Of a stretch of 64,000 bases of DNA, positions 18,856 through 30,700 are shown piece by piece (position 1 is the stretch's first letter; the number at the start of each line of letters is the position of its first letter). Both the position numbers and the translations under genes were made by a program. The DNA comes from Aotearoamyces nothofagi (lineage: Eukaryota > Ascomycota > Leotiomycetes > Leotiales > Tympanidaceae). The notes beneath the pieces were generated by a model. The model saw nothing but the letters and a program-made list of their open reading frames with translations, ran no database searches and had not been told where the DNA came from. The DNA is taken from the NCBI GenBank assembly GCA_015345905.1, contig JADDTR010000006.1, positions 932,513 to 996,512 of the forward strand. The letters are read 5' to 3'.

Positions 18856-20718
18856 ATGCAATTCTCCCTCGTCGTGGCTGCCACCTTCATTGGCCTTGCT
18901 AATGCCGGCAATGTAGTTGACTGCTCGGCACAGTACAATACCTGCCGCACCAGCCAAAATGCTAATATGTCTTTTTGCGCATCTCAGTACGCTGTTTGCA
19001 TGGGATATGGTCCATCTGGTAGCAATGGAACGAGCACACTGAGCAATGGTGCAAGCATTAAACCTACTGGTACAGGCGTCAATCACACTGGCACAGGCAT
19101 CAAGACCAGTAGTGCTGGCATCAACCCCTCTGGTGCAAGCATTAAGACCACTGACATAGGTATCAAGACTAGCGGTACAGGCATTAATTCCTCTGGTGCA
19201 ATCAGCAATCCCACTGGTACTTCAAATCCCAACGATGGAGGCAGAATAGCATACACGACTCAGACAGTCACCGGCTACATTACATAGTGAGTATACTAGG
19301 TCTCCCAATCTTTCCAATTTAACTATATACAAATCATCATACATATTCTATAAGTTCATTCCGTTATTTGCTAACGTGTGCTCTCCAAATCTAGTTGCCC
19401 AAACCCTACAACCTTTACTCAGGGCACGAAGACATATACAGCAACTACCCAGACTTGGATCACTGTTACCAACTGCCCAGGCAAGTGTACTATCAGCAAT
19501 GCTATTGGACAGCAGCCGAGTGTTATCCCTATGACTTCTTTTCACCCATACCTTAATACAACAATCATTGGCTGCCCATATGGAAACTGCCCTAAACCAT
19601 CCGATGTCGTTGTCACCAGCACCAGCACCAGCACCAAGACTATTACCCTTGCCCATGCCACAGTGACACCAGCAGTTGGTGGTGCCGCTTCAACCCACGG
19701 CTCTGGATCTGGAAGCGATTCTGGCAGTGGTTTTGGTCCAATTGGCTCCGGTTCTGGATCCGGTAGCAGCTCTGACTCTGCTGGCTCTGCTTCTTCGAAT
19801 GAGTTAAATGGTTCTGGCAATGGCCTATCCTCAACTGGTTCATATTCAACTGAATCTAGTTCGACTGGCTCTGGCTCGACTGGCTCTAGTTCGACTGGCT
19901 CTGGCTCGACTGGTTCTGGCTCGACTGGCTCTGGCTCGACTGGCTCCTACTCAACTGGATCTGATTCAGCTGGCTCTGGATCAACTAGCTCTACTACAGC
20001 TGGCCCTGATAATAATCCAGGTTCAACTAGCTCCGGTACAACTGGCTCCGACTCAACTGGCTCCGACTCAACTGGCTCCGACTCAACTGGCTCCGACTCA
20101 ACTGGCTCCGACTCAACTGGCTCCGATTCAACTGGCTCTGATTCAACTGACTCCGACTCAACTGACTCCGACTCAACTGGCTCCGACTCAACTGGTTCCG
20201 ACTCAACTGGTTCCGACTCAACTGGCTCTGGTTCAACTGGCTCCGACTCAACTGGCTCCGACTCGACTGGCTCCGACTCGACTGGCGCAGACTCGACTGG
20301 CTCCGACTCGACTGGCGCAGATAATGGCTATAGCTCAGCTGGCTCAGATTCCACTGGATCTGACTATAGCTCGGGCTCAACTAGCCCAGACTCAACTGGC
20401 TCAGATTCAACTGGCTCAGGTTCAACTGACTCAGGCTCAAGTGGTTCAGGTTCAGCTGGTTTAGGTTCAACTGGCTCTGGCCCAACTGGCCCTGATAACG
20501 CTTCAGGTTCATCTGACTCTGGGTCAAGTGTTTCAGGTTCCACCGAATCCGACAACGGCTCAGCCGACTCTGGTTACGGCTCTGAATCAGACTCAGCTTC
20601 CACCACCTCTCCTTCTGCCGGCCCCGCCTTCACCCCCGTCCTGAGCAGCGATGCCCAGAAGCTTGGCTCCAGCTCTGTCGCTTTCGTAGTCCTGGTCGGC
20701 TTCGCCCTCGCCCTTTAA
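18856..20718 (+). CDS. Ser/Thr/Gly-rich GPI-anchored cell-wall protein
   Basis: Two exons, 18856-19286 and 19395-20718; the intron has GTGAGT, a ctaac branch site and CTAG. The product is 584 residues. A signal peptide (MQFSLVVAATFIGLANAG) is followed by a small Cys-containing domain (VDCSAQYNTCRTSQNANMSF, CASQYAVCMGYG). Next is a degenerate Gly/Thr/Ile repeat (TGTGIKTSSAGINPSG), then a beta-rich segment YTTQTVTGYIT-YCPNPTTF...WITVTNCPGKC. After that comes a long SDSTG-type repeat. The C-terminus (SSDAQKLGSSSVAFVVLVGF) is a hydrophobic GPI-attachment signal. The layout suits a heavily O-mannosylated surface protein or adhesin bound to glucan through a remodelled GPI anchor. The function is inferred from architecture only. 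Confidence 0.82.
20035..20340 (+). repeat. Coding 15-bp tandem repeat (SDSTG)
   Basis: Units of the form tccgactcaactggc are repeated in tandem, encoding Ser-Asp-Ser-Thr-Gly. They have few variants (SDSTD, SGSTG, ADSTG). Looser copies extend to about 19846 and 20560. Because the unit is a multiple of three, changes in copy number keep the frame. Confidence 0.9.
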
Positions 20719-21821
20719 AAATGTGCAGTCCCCCTACCTGCCGCACCTCGCAGTCCCGGAGGCGCACCGGGCGTACCTTTGTCAGACCAGATCTCGGAAC
20801 CAACCGACCCCCTCCCTAAAAGCACGATACTAGCCCTCGAATTTTATGCTAAAAAGAAAAAGAAAACGTCCTATTCGTCTCATGAGCGATCATATTCTGA
20901 CACCTCGCCGAAGAGAATCTCCTCGTGGGAGCGTGAGCATGCGCGCTGTTTCGCTGAAGAGTAGCGGTGTTTTGCCATGTCTCCGTCTCCTTGTTTGAGA
21001 TCATAGAACTACTGCATGCTGGACAATTTAGATCTTCTTCCTCGCTTTAGTCTGTCGATATCCTTGGAGGCTGGTTGTTTGGGCTGGCTCGGGTTACTTA
21101 CTATTCGACGTCTGCGATTTACGATTCGAACGACGATGTGGTTGATGACTATTAGATCTTAATAGATGAGTTTTTGCATTGCTGACGCGGAATATATACA
21201 CGCATATGTACTGCTGTGCTTGTGAATGTAATGGTGCATGCTGACATAGGTCCTGCATCTCGAAATCAAATCCTGGCTGAAAAACTAATAAAGGGCCTCG
21301 GCTGACGCTGCGCTTTGATAATGCATACACACACCGTACAGATGGGCACTGGGCAAATGACAGACCCTTGGCCTAGAGACCCGGAAAGCCTTTTGTTTGA
21401 TACCTCTTCAACGGTCTAGCTATCTCATACAGTAGATCCTCAAGCCAGCCCAAACGTACCTATCACAACGATCATGACCACTCTAACAGGGCTGCTGTAA
21501 TATACTTGTATTGTACATGTGAACCCGGTAGAAGAAGTAGCAACAGCAGGCAGCAGCAAGTGCGAAGTACCGCTCTTCGCCGCGTTCCAAAGCCTGTATT
21601 ATGGAGAAGCATCACGCGCGTTGAGATATGCGAGGACCAAGATTCCAGGGCCCGATTACGAGATTTATGGGAAGGCGCTTTTTGGAAGCATGTATTCGGG
21701 AGTCGGGGTATCATTTTGCTAGTGGTGGAAAGAGGAAGCAAGCGAGACCGGGTTGCCTGTCCATGGTATACTACCAACGCACGGCTATACATAGCATGGC
21801 GTCTTCGCCCCGCAGGCTCAG
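20719..21821. other. Intergenic, nothing recognised
   Basis: Convergent 3' flanks of the wall-protein gene and the ketopantoate-reductase-like gene. No coding unit, RNA or repeat could be supported. Confidence 0.35.
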
Positions 21822-22835
21822 CTACAGCTTACTCGGCGCCGCGGCGCCGGCATCCCGATTCCTCTGCGCCATCTTCAGCAGGGCATACATGCTCTGCAGC
21901 CGGGGCATCTCGAGGCCCTTCCCCCGCGCGATGCGGATCGGGGCGCCCAGGATGACCTCCAGCTCCATCGCCTTCCCGGCCTCCCAGTCCAGCGCCATGC
22001 TCGGCTTGCTGCCGCTGGTGTTGCGCCGCGTGCTCTCCAGGATCCTGTCCGCCGTCGCGAATTCCCGGGGGAGCGCCTCGCCGTGCAGCGCCACGGCGGC
22101 GCCGAGGACCTCGTTGATGACGCCGAGGAGGTGGATGGAGAGCTCCTCGTCGAGCGCCATGGCGCCGTTGGGTGTGCCGCCCGAGAGCACCGACGACGGG
22201 TTCATGGCGGCGTTGATGGCGACCTTGTGCCATCGCAACAGCTGGAGCTTGGCGTGTGTGTATGCCTCGGCGTCTTTGACACCGCCCGCCTGGAGGAGCT
22301 GCACGAAGCGCTCGTTCGCTCCAGTCGCCGTCTCGACATCACTGACACCTCCTTCAGGCAGGTACGGCCCTATACTAATCCTCGTCCAGCGATTGTGCGT
22401 GATCTTGCCCGGCTCGTTCTGCGCCGCGCTGACGATGGTGACGGCGCTCAACAGCGGGGCTTTGGGAAAGCGGTGCGCGTATTGCTCTTCGACGCCGAGG
22501 CCGTTTTGGATCAGGACAATGGCTGTCTGGTGTGCTACTAGGCCTTGAAGAATCTCGGAATCATCGCTGACGTCTGGTAACGCTTTGGTGCTGACTACGA
22601 TGTAGTCCCATACTATATCACTCTTCCGCGCCTCATCGGCGTTGGCGAAGACTCTGTGGGGTGTGTAGGTGTAGCTGCCGTATTTGGGGGATGTGACGCT
22701 GAAGCCCGAGGCTTTGACGGCGGAGTAGTTTGAGCGGCATATTACTGAGACCTGGGCTTCGGGGACGGCAGCTAGGCGAGAGGCATAGAATGCTCCTACG
22801 GCACCGGCCCCTACGACGAGGACAGATATGGTCAT
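21822..22835 (-). CDS. Ketopantoate reductase-like oxidoreductase (ApbA/PanE family)
   Basis: Single exon, 337 residues. The N-terminal Rossmann motif is VLVVGAGAVGAFYASRLA (GxGxxG), followed by SVICRSNYSAVKASGF. The region VSTKALPD, with TAIVLIQNGLGVEEQ, is the family's NADP/substrate region. The C-terminal helical domain contains LLRWHKVAINAAMNP (with the catalytic-type Lys), SVLSGGT and SMALDWEAGKAMELE. Family members reduce 2-dehydropantoate to pantoate with NADPH on the route to coenzyme A. Fungi carry several paralogues, some with other 2-oxo substrates, so the exact substrate is uncertain. The frame is open upstream of 22835, but the Rossmann start makes MTISVLVVGAG the natural first residue. 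The 3' half is strikingly GC-rich in third positions. Confidence 0.85.
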   Translation of the reverse strand: MTISVLVVGAGAVGAFYASRLAAVPEAQVSVICRSNYSAVKASGFSVTSPKYGSYTYTPHRVFANADEARKSDIVWDYIVVSTKALPDVSDDSEILQGLVAHQTAIVLIQNGLGVEEQYAHRFPKAPLLSAVTIVSAAQNEPGKITHNRWTRISIGPYLPEGGVSDVETATGANERFVQLLQAGGVKDAEAYTHAKLQLLRWHKVAINAAMNPSSVLSGGTPNGAMALDEELSIHLLGVINEVLGAAVALHGEALPREFATADRILESTRRNTSGSKPSMALDWEAGKAMELEVILGAPIRIARGKGLEMPRLQSMYALLKMAQRNRDAGAAAPSKL

Positions 22836-24230
22836 GGAGTCTTCTGTACCGTGGTCAGGTGACGAGCTGAGATGGGGTTTTAGTGAGCAAGCGGTATTTA
22901 AGAGGTATAGATCACCAGTTACACGCAGCCAAACATAGGACAGAAAATAGGAACCACACTTGTCAGATATCGATACAAGTTGTGTTTTATTTACGCTCGA
23001 CAGTTGCTGGAGCTGGTAGATAGATATCAGCAATGGAGATTGGGGGAATCGACCTCGGCAAGCGCAAGATGGCGTATGCGGATCACGTGACATGCATCCT
23101 CTCCTCATCGATGACCCCCCTCTGCTCTTACCACTCCTCTACCAGCCAAATTAAAAAACAAAACAAAACCCTCTCTCAAACCTAAAAGAGCCCCCTCGGC
23201 TAGTAAATCCCATCCCCCCCTCTCTTTCCTCGCCCAAAAAAGAAGCGAGCATCAAAACCAACGACCGCCTCCCTCAAGAGCAGCAAAAGAAAACCCGCAA
23301 GTTTTTACTGTGAAACAGCACAAACCTGCAGGAAAGAAACTCGTTCCGGGGCGCGCGCGACCCTCGTCGCAGCCCTGCAAGGCCCCGGAACTGGCTTTGC
23401 TTTTTCCGATTGATGTGTAACAGCCGAAATGATAGTAAGACCCCGATCAGGGACTTTCGTAACCGAAACCCTGACCGCTCGACCACCCGGCTGTTGGAGG
23501 GGTTTTGGCTTATTTGGTGTTATGTAGCTCGGTAGAGGAGGGGGGGTGTACGAGTGAATTTGATGAGTCGAGGTTCGGAGCATCTTTAGTTGCCTTGGCC
23601 TAGGATAGGCAGCTAGATTGCTACAGAATTTGTGGCTTTTGTTCTGTTGTCTTTTCTTGGTGCAATAGATATACAGAAGTCTAGCACTTATAACAGCATG
23701 GACTCTCACTCATCAATAGATTATAAACACATCAACATTTTATATTCTATCTAACTCTGCACCCTCCCCCCTCCACCCACCCACATCCCTCTTCCCCCAA
23801 AAGCCAGAGCCAAAAACAAAAATTCCCACGAGTCCGACCGCCGACGATAGCGCAAAACATTGTCGTCTAAAAAAACGTGCCGCCTCAGGTTTCCCATACG
23901 CCGTCCCAGCGATGGCGTAGAAGCACTTTCGCCGCCGAGATGCTTCCCCAGCAAGAGACTTTTCGTATTTCAGAAGAGTCTGCTGGGCTCGGATGATGTA
24001 GCATATGTAAAACAGATGATTTATGGGTATCTTCGCTCGCTCGCTGGAAATGCTGCAAAAAAAAAAGGACAAGATGACAAATATGCAAGAAACAAAAGAC
24101 AGGTTGAGCTGTTTATGTAGGCCGACAGAGACAAAGGAGATAATGAGAAGGAAGATTCGTATCCAGTTCCATCTGTTGAAGATCACCGCCACTACCACCA
24201 TCCACTCAGCAGCATGTCTGCACCACTTCG
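22836..24230. other. Intergenic region with a two-tier hairpin
   Basis: No conserved coding sequence. An A-rich tract lies near 23150-23170, a C-rich stretch near 23180-23225, and the inverted-repeat structure at 23419-23495. A GC-rich 9-bp inverted repeat (ttccggggc / gccccggaa, roughly 23344-23392) lies just before it. Confidence 0.4.
23419..23495. other. 77-nt nested inverted repeat (possible structured RNA)
   Basis: The outer arms AACAGCCG (23419-23426) and CGGCTGTT (23488-23495) pair perfectly. Inside, GATCAGGG-AC-TTTCG-TAAC-CGAAA-CCCTGACC (23445-23476) forms a second long hairpin with one G-T pair and a 2-nt bulge. On the minus strand TGGTCGAGCGG lies just after the outer arm and fits the tRNA A-box consensus, but no B box or T-arm can be found. 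It is not a recognisable tRNA. Confidence 0.45.
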
Positions 24231-26157
24231 CTACTCGCAGGCCGAAGCCTCCTTCCGGAACCAAATGCGGCCAAAACCACGCTGCTGGAGTTCGCGTCTG
24301 GCAGCACCATCCTGGAATCTATCGCCCTCACTGGCCGAGCTACCGCTTCTAACAATCTTATCAGACGGTGAGTCCTTTATAAATTTAAGCAGAGCCGTCA
24401 TGACGGCTGAGCTCAGAATACTCAGACAAAGGATGCCAATCATGGTCAGATTGCTTTTGCGGTACTGATGTGGGCCCTTTGCTGCGTCTTCTGGCCAACC
24501 AGTGTACAGAGCATAGGTGGTAGTGATGGAACCTAGATTGCCCAAGCCAGAAACCAGCGCCGCGGCAGAAGCGACACCGACTTCGCCATGACGGCGCTGA
24601 AAGATTTCGTTCGTCCAGGTCATGCAGATTGGAACAGTGGGCCCGAGACCGAATCCGACCATGAGCAGGCCACCGTAGCGGGCCCACGGGTGGCTGGCTG
24701 GTGCGAAGGTCGTGGTGAGGAGACCGGCAATTTGGATCAGGACTGCGAGGGAAAAAAAAAGGGCGCGGTAGTGATGGAAACGATCAGAGACGGGAGTTAC
24801 GAGGAGAATCGCGATGAGGTCCATCTGTTTCTGTTAGAGATATTTGATAGGAGCGCGATGAAACTTACAATCCAGATAGGTGCCGTTAGCAGACTGAGCT
24901 GAACACCGGTAAATGAAGAGTTGATTCCAGATATGATGAGGGTGGCATAAAGTTGGGTCCCAATGCCGACACCAACGACTCCGAAATACATGAAAACAAG
25001 GGGCCAAATCCTCCAGTCAATCAGCACCTGCAGAAGATCTTTGAGACCCCATGGACGGACGTGATATACTCTAGTCAAATCTTCGTAATGGATCCGAGCA
25101 TCCTCACCAGTCAACACTGGCCTAGAAGTAGGTATCCAGTTGAGAAAGCCAGTCTGCTCCTTCGTCTGTCCGGGAATCGTAGGCCTGTCAGGCAGCCACC
25201 ATAGAAGTGAGATACCGAGAACAACACCACAGACACCATAAATGAGGAACATCCACTGAAAACCTACAAGTCCGCGCGCTCCATCCATCTCTTGAAAGCC
25301 AGCAGAGACTAGGCCCACCACGGCAGCTGATAACTGAGAAGCGGTGAAGTACATCCCGATACGCTTCCCAGTACGAGATGGTGGGTAGAATAATGTCAAG
25401 TAATAAGACATACCAGGCCACATACCCGCAATAACCACACCAAGTAGAAAGCGTAGAAGACTATCAATCATAAGCATTCCGTTTCCACGTCTCTGTAACA
25501 GGACCACTCACTAAAGACTCCAAGCCGCCTTGATAGCCGAAAAGCACGCCCCAATAATCCCTACCGCAATAACGATCCTAGCCATCCACACGCGCGGGCT
25601 CAGCTTCGTCATAACTAAGTTTGATGGGAAATCAAACAACACATAAGCCACGTAGAACAGCGCAAGTCCGGTGGACACGTTCTTGGACGTCAGGTTCAGC
25701 ACTTGGCTGAGATCGTGGCCCTCGGCCTCGTTCATTGTTTGTGCGAGTCCGATGTTGGAGCGGATGGCAGAGCAGAGAAAGTAGAGGATCCAGAATGCTG
25801 TAGATGTTAGTGTTGAGCTTCTATCTCTTCCCCTCTCTTTCATCATCATTCGGGATTCGCAATTGGGTTCTCAACATACCGGGAATGATCCTCCGATCAA
25901 TTTTTCTATAATCAATAAGCTTCGATCCTCTCGATCGCCCAATTGCAGCCATTGAGCACGCAGATGAAAACTCACCGGTAAACCCTCTCAATCTTCTCAA
26001 TGTCCTCCTCTTCTCGCACACCGTGCGCCTGCACAATGCCCTCTTCAAGCTTCGCATGCGAGGTCTCACCCGCACGAGGCCCACCTCCGAGTGCACTGCC
26101 GCCAATATCAGCACCCTGGTTCTCCCCATCCACCCCAGCTTCTATAGCGATCGTCAT
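24231..26157 (-). CDS. MFS transporter, allantoate/nicotinate permease (ACS) type
   Basis: Five exons on the minus strand: 26157-25976, 25905-25880 (26 nt), 25797-25512, 25460-24869 and 24824-24231. Phases are consistent and the product is 559 residues. The N-terminal cytosolic part (MTIAIEAGVDGENQ...EEEDIEKIERVYRKIDRRII) leads into PAFWILYFLCSAIRSNIGLAQ. Then follow LALFYVAYVLFDFPSNLVMT, LLGVVIAGMWPGMSYYLTLFYP with the signature RTGKRIGMYFTASQLS, a central loop (PDRPTIPGQT), and PVSDRFHHYRALFF. Several further membrane segments precede a polar tail. The RxGKRxGxYF motif and FDFPSNL are typical of the anion:cation symporter family (Dal5, Tna1). The family imports organic anions such as allantoate, nicotinate or pantothenate. 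The substrate cannot be told from sequence. The tiny second exon was required to restore KIDRRIIP. Confidence 0.88.
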
Positions 26158-27741
26158 CTCAGCCGTCTCGCAATGGGAGTGCTTATGCGATCAGTCTTTG
26201 ATATCCAGCTTCCTTCCTTTCCGTCCTCCTTCCCGTGCGCCAATTGCGCTTCTAGTCTCGAGATCCAATCCAATCTGGCATGCAGATCTGCTAAACTGTC
26301 GCTCGAGCTCGTATTGTCTAACCTGCTCGCAAAGGCTTTGGAATTGGACAGAAGAATAGGAAGAAGGAGCAGAAAGAAGAGGTTCTGAAGCTCTAATAAA
26401 CTCTAGTAATCGGAGTCAGACCCCAAGAAAATTATAATTGTGGAGAAGTACTCCTCGGTAAAAGGTACCAACCCCACTCTATCCTTATCCTGCCTCTATC
26501 TATAACTCAACGATTGATACCCGCCGTATCTGAATTCTTTATCTCCCCGTGATCCTCCCCTCCCACCCAAACCCCCAAACCACCCCTCCTCCCTCCCTAT
26601 CCTGTCTCCCAGCAGCCATGCCTATCTATACCCTGGGAGAAGTTTCCCCCATTACCTCTACTGCTATCATTATCACACAACTACCTCTAACCTGAGGTAT
26701 AATATATTATATAGCTTAAGCATGGTTAGAAGCGGCCGCAGCATCAGATAAGAAAAAGGAAAAAAAAGAGAGATGTATGATCCCTGTTCTATGAATCATC
26801 GACCTACGCTACCCTTGCAAAAAAAACAAATAATTTCGTTGGGGAGGCATGCATTGCTTGCATGTCTAGGTACCCATCACCTACAGGGGCGGAAGGATTG
26901 GAAAGGTCGGCTGGGAATGATGGAAGCTGTGAGAAAAGAGTTCGTTGTTGAGCTTGCGTAGGGTGCGATAGATGACCACAGCTTCTTTCTTGAAGAGTGT
27001 TGGAACGGCATTTCTATAGTGACAACATGGTATATACTATGATATTGAATCGCAAGCAACTCGATACAAGACACCCACGATAAAGCGGGTTGGATGATTC
27101 ATATTCAGCTGTGGCATTGACTTTGCTTGATTTGTGCTATAGACAAAAAGTCTCTCCCCAATGGTACCGCTATCGCAATTTAGTATACAGCAGGGTTTTC
27201 CTCAATGCAGCCAGTACCCGGATCCATTAGGAGTGCGATTACTATGACTCATCTCGTGCCCCCAAGTCAAATTATTCACCTGATCAAAGAGCTTGAGCCC
27301 AAAAGTACGCCATATATGCAGATTCCCAAATGGCCCATGTTATCCCTCCTCGCGCTGCGCTCGTCACTAGGCTTCGAGCAATCGACCAGCGACCCACATT
27401 CCATGACGGCGAGGTTATGCAAACAAAGGAAATATGAAGAATTAGCTAGAGCAGCAGTACAAGTCCTCTGAATGAGTGAATGCCGTCAACGAAATATGCA
27501 ATTGCGTAGCGCGAGCCACTTTCCCATCTTGAAATCCTTTCTGATGATGCGCCATTCCCACTTTCAAAGGGGATAGGCGCCGTGAACGATAAAGGCATTA
27601 CTAACGAAATATGCTCAAGGTCGAAAACAACGCAAAGATATTGTATACAGTTTCAAAGTTCGTGCACCTGCACTAGAAGTAAAATGCAATCATGAAGTGT
27701 TTCCATAGGTCGAATCGAAAAACTATCCTTCGATAGAGGTA
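26158..27741. other. Intergenic region
   Basis: Promoter side of the MFS gene (C-rich tracts at 26540-26620) and 3' flank of the phospholipase C gene. No conserved protein, RNA or mobile element was recognised. Confidence 0.4.
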
Positions 27742-30700
27742 TTATTGATGTCCACTGTCGACCGAGGTCTTTGGTGACATTGGAGAGCGAGCAAATACTG
27801 ATCTGCTGATACTCTTGAGCTTGCCGACGCTCTCAGCTACATCAGAGGCATTGACGTAAATGCTCCTGGCTGGCTCAATCTTAATTCGGCAGAATAATGT
27901 CGAGAAGAGGAATTGGTCGCCGTTCTGGTCCAAAAGTGGTAGGGTGCGATACCCTTGTTTAAGGCTACTGAGCTTGGCGGTGTAGACAGCAACTGGTGGT
28001 GCCTTATCATCGTAGTTATGGCTATCACGAGAAGTTCGAACTGTGAACCGAACAAAGACAAGATCAGGATACTTAGTGGTCAGATCAAAGTTGAACTTCT
28101 TGTCAAAGACGGGGTTAAAGCCGTTCTCTTGTACGATCTGAGTTCGCCGTCGATGAGGGGCTCCGAGTCCAGATAATCCGTCTCTGCGGGAAGCATCAAG
28201 ACCACCTTCACCAACAACACCTTTTACGTCTTTGGCCTTGTCATCTGCATGATAAACCTCGACCTCAATATAGGGATCGACAGTTCTAGCCAGAGGCAGG
28301 TTTTTGGGTCGCATAAGCTGCTGCGCGGAGATGATATCGATGCTAAAGTTGACGTTCTTGCGTTCTCTCTTGACATAGCCAGCGCCGGCATCTTTAGGAA
28401 CATTAGGTAGCATAGTGATTTCCCTTAGCCCGCTAGGCTTCAACACATAACCAGACTGATCTGTGCCAGCAGCAAACATTGCATCATTCATCTGCATGCC
28501 GAGGTCATAAGTCTGCCAGTTGAGAGCAGCCATTTGAACTCCACGACGCCAATAAGTCAAGGGGTCGAAATTTGTAGATGCCACTCGCCATCCATTGGGA
28601 TAGACGCGCATCATATATCGCATATTGTGTCTTACGAGAGCGCGTTTGGTTTCAGGAGTCTTGCTGTTCTTGGCAAATGTAGCTTCCATGAACGAGTACA
28701 CGTGGTTGTATGACTTGCTTTGAGGAGTATCAAAGCCATGAAATTTGACGCCAGCACTATACACTCCGAGCTCGCCAAGTACCTTGACGATGTTGCTTTC
28801 ACCCTTCTTCCGTTCAGGATTCCTCTGACCTTCTTCACCAAGGCTCTCGCTCTCGCTGGTGCTGCTACTGAGACTATCTTGACTTTCTGCTCCTGTTGCA
28901 ACGCGAGATTGACTTGTGCCTATGGTCGACGCTCGGGAAAGCGGGCTTACGAGTGGACTCTGCGGGAGAGAACCAGGAGGTAAGATAGAATTGTCCAGGA
29001 CTACAGGACGAACGTAAGGAGAACTAATGCTAGTCTCGCGTTTGCGTCCAGACGGCAAGTCAGTAGAGACAGGCTCTTCCGACCGAGGCACCTTGACTTT
29101 GATGAGGATGCGATTCATCAATTGAGAAGGAGTAGGAAGAACGTCATTATCGGCATCGAGTGGTACATCGACAAGCTTCGAGCCGCAAGTGGCTTTGATG
29201 ATGTCGGCCATTGTTGCTTGCTGGTGTCGGTTGCAATGCACCTCGAGCGAGATCCACAATGGATACGAAGACTTAATGAATGCGTACTTGCTGATTGTTG
29301 ACATGACATCGGCGAACGATACTTGACTGGTAAGTGTTCTACCATGCATAACCACAGGGCCGTCGTTACCATCCCAACAGTCAACTTCAACACATCTGCA
29401 GCCGCGCGATAGCGCTGAGATGTACGCTTCAACACTCGATTGGCCAGCGACTTGACGTCCTAGAAGGTATGTATTGTGTGAGCTAGAGATAAAGTACTCG
29501 TTCATCGGTCGATCAAGGGTAAATTGAGGTGGAGCTTCTGCGACGGGAACATTGAAAGTAGAGGTCAGATAGCTTGTCAAACCGGCTTCATTCATTCTTG
29601 GCACCACTCCATCTAAGGCGTCTTGTTGAGCCTTGTCTTTCGGTTTCGAGCGACGGACAATCTTGGCAAATACCATTTCCCAATGTGCTCTGTTATTGTC
29701 CACATCCTCGCCCTGTATTTCTTTCAAGAAGTAAAGAAATTCCTCGAGGGTGATTCCCTCCTCTGAGTTTCCGGCAACTTCTCGATAAATAGCCCTGATA
29801 TCATCTCGCCTTTTCATTAGACGGATAAATTCCTGAAACTCGCTAAAATTGAGACGACCATTCCGACTCATGTCGGCTTGAGCAAACTTTCCACGTAGAT
29901 GATTGGAAACTCCGTGGATATGAAGACTCTTGCAAAGACGCTCGACCCCGACCAGATCAATCTCTTCCTCATCCTCAGAATGTGGTCTATCTCCAAACTG
30001 CTTATTCATCTCACGACGCCAGTAAGCCTTGACGGCCTTGTCGTTAAACGATGACAGAGATGCCATCAGCTCGTGACGATGCTTTGATATTGCCTCGAGT
30101 GTAGTCGTCCACAATTCAAAGGTTCGATCATCGCCAGCGATCAGATGCATCAGCTTTTGTGACCTACCCTTAGATTTATCTGGAACGGCATATAGGATTG
30201 AGAAAAACCGGGCTTCATCGATAGATGGAACGCCAAATTCTGAGCGGTAATTCCGAGCATCTGCCCCTGAGCGAATCTCTTTGATGTCATCGATGTAAAA
30301 GGATTTGGAGGGTCTGTTTTTATCCCAGCACACCTTGGCTCTGTCAATGTCGAGAACAAAGTTGAGTAGTTTCTTCTTTTTCTTCGAAACCTTGAGCATG
30401 GTAGTTCCCTGAAGCAGCGCAGCTGGTATAACGGGACCAGCACTAATGTCGGTGATGGGAATTCCTGCAAGAGATCCGATGGCACTGCCACTGGAGAAAT
30501 CTCTCGTTCCATCACTGCTCAGCGCAAGGCTCGGTTCTTCACGAACTTCTACGCCAGTTTCATCATCTGATTCGGAGAACAAGGAACTCTTGACCTCAGG
30601 GGCAGTGTTTGTACTGTCACTACGCCTTCGCATGATTACTGGACCAGAACTATGATCGCGACTGTTGGCTGCTGTAGATGATTGCCTCCGTCTACCAGCG

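Noticed and set aside
19542-20555. Several long open frames antisense to, or in other frames of, the wall-protein repeat
   Set aside because: They exist only because the 15-bp repeat is open in every frame. They encode monotonous LAPTQ or RSQLS peptides without start context or domains.
21829-22541. Long GC-rich frames overlapping the ketopantoate-reductase-like gene
   Set aside because: These are shadow frames produced by GC-rich third positions, with Arg/Gly/His-rich nonsense composition.
23419-23495. tRNA gene on the minus strand
   Set aside because: The A-box word is present, but no T-arm or B box and no canonical anticodon arm can be formed. It is kept only as an unexplained hairpin.
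23740-24264. 174-codon minus-strand frame beyond the MFS gene
   Set aside because: It overlaps the coding end of the MFS transporter in another frame and has no known domain. Hydrophobic stretches come from T-rich sequence.
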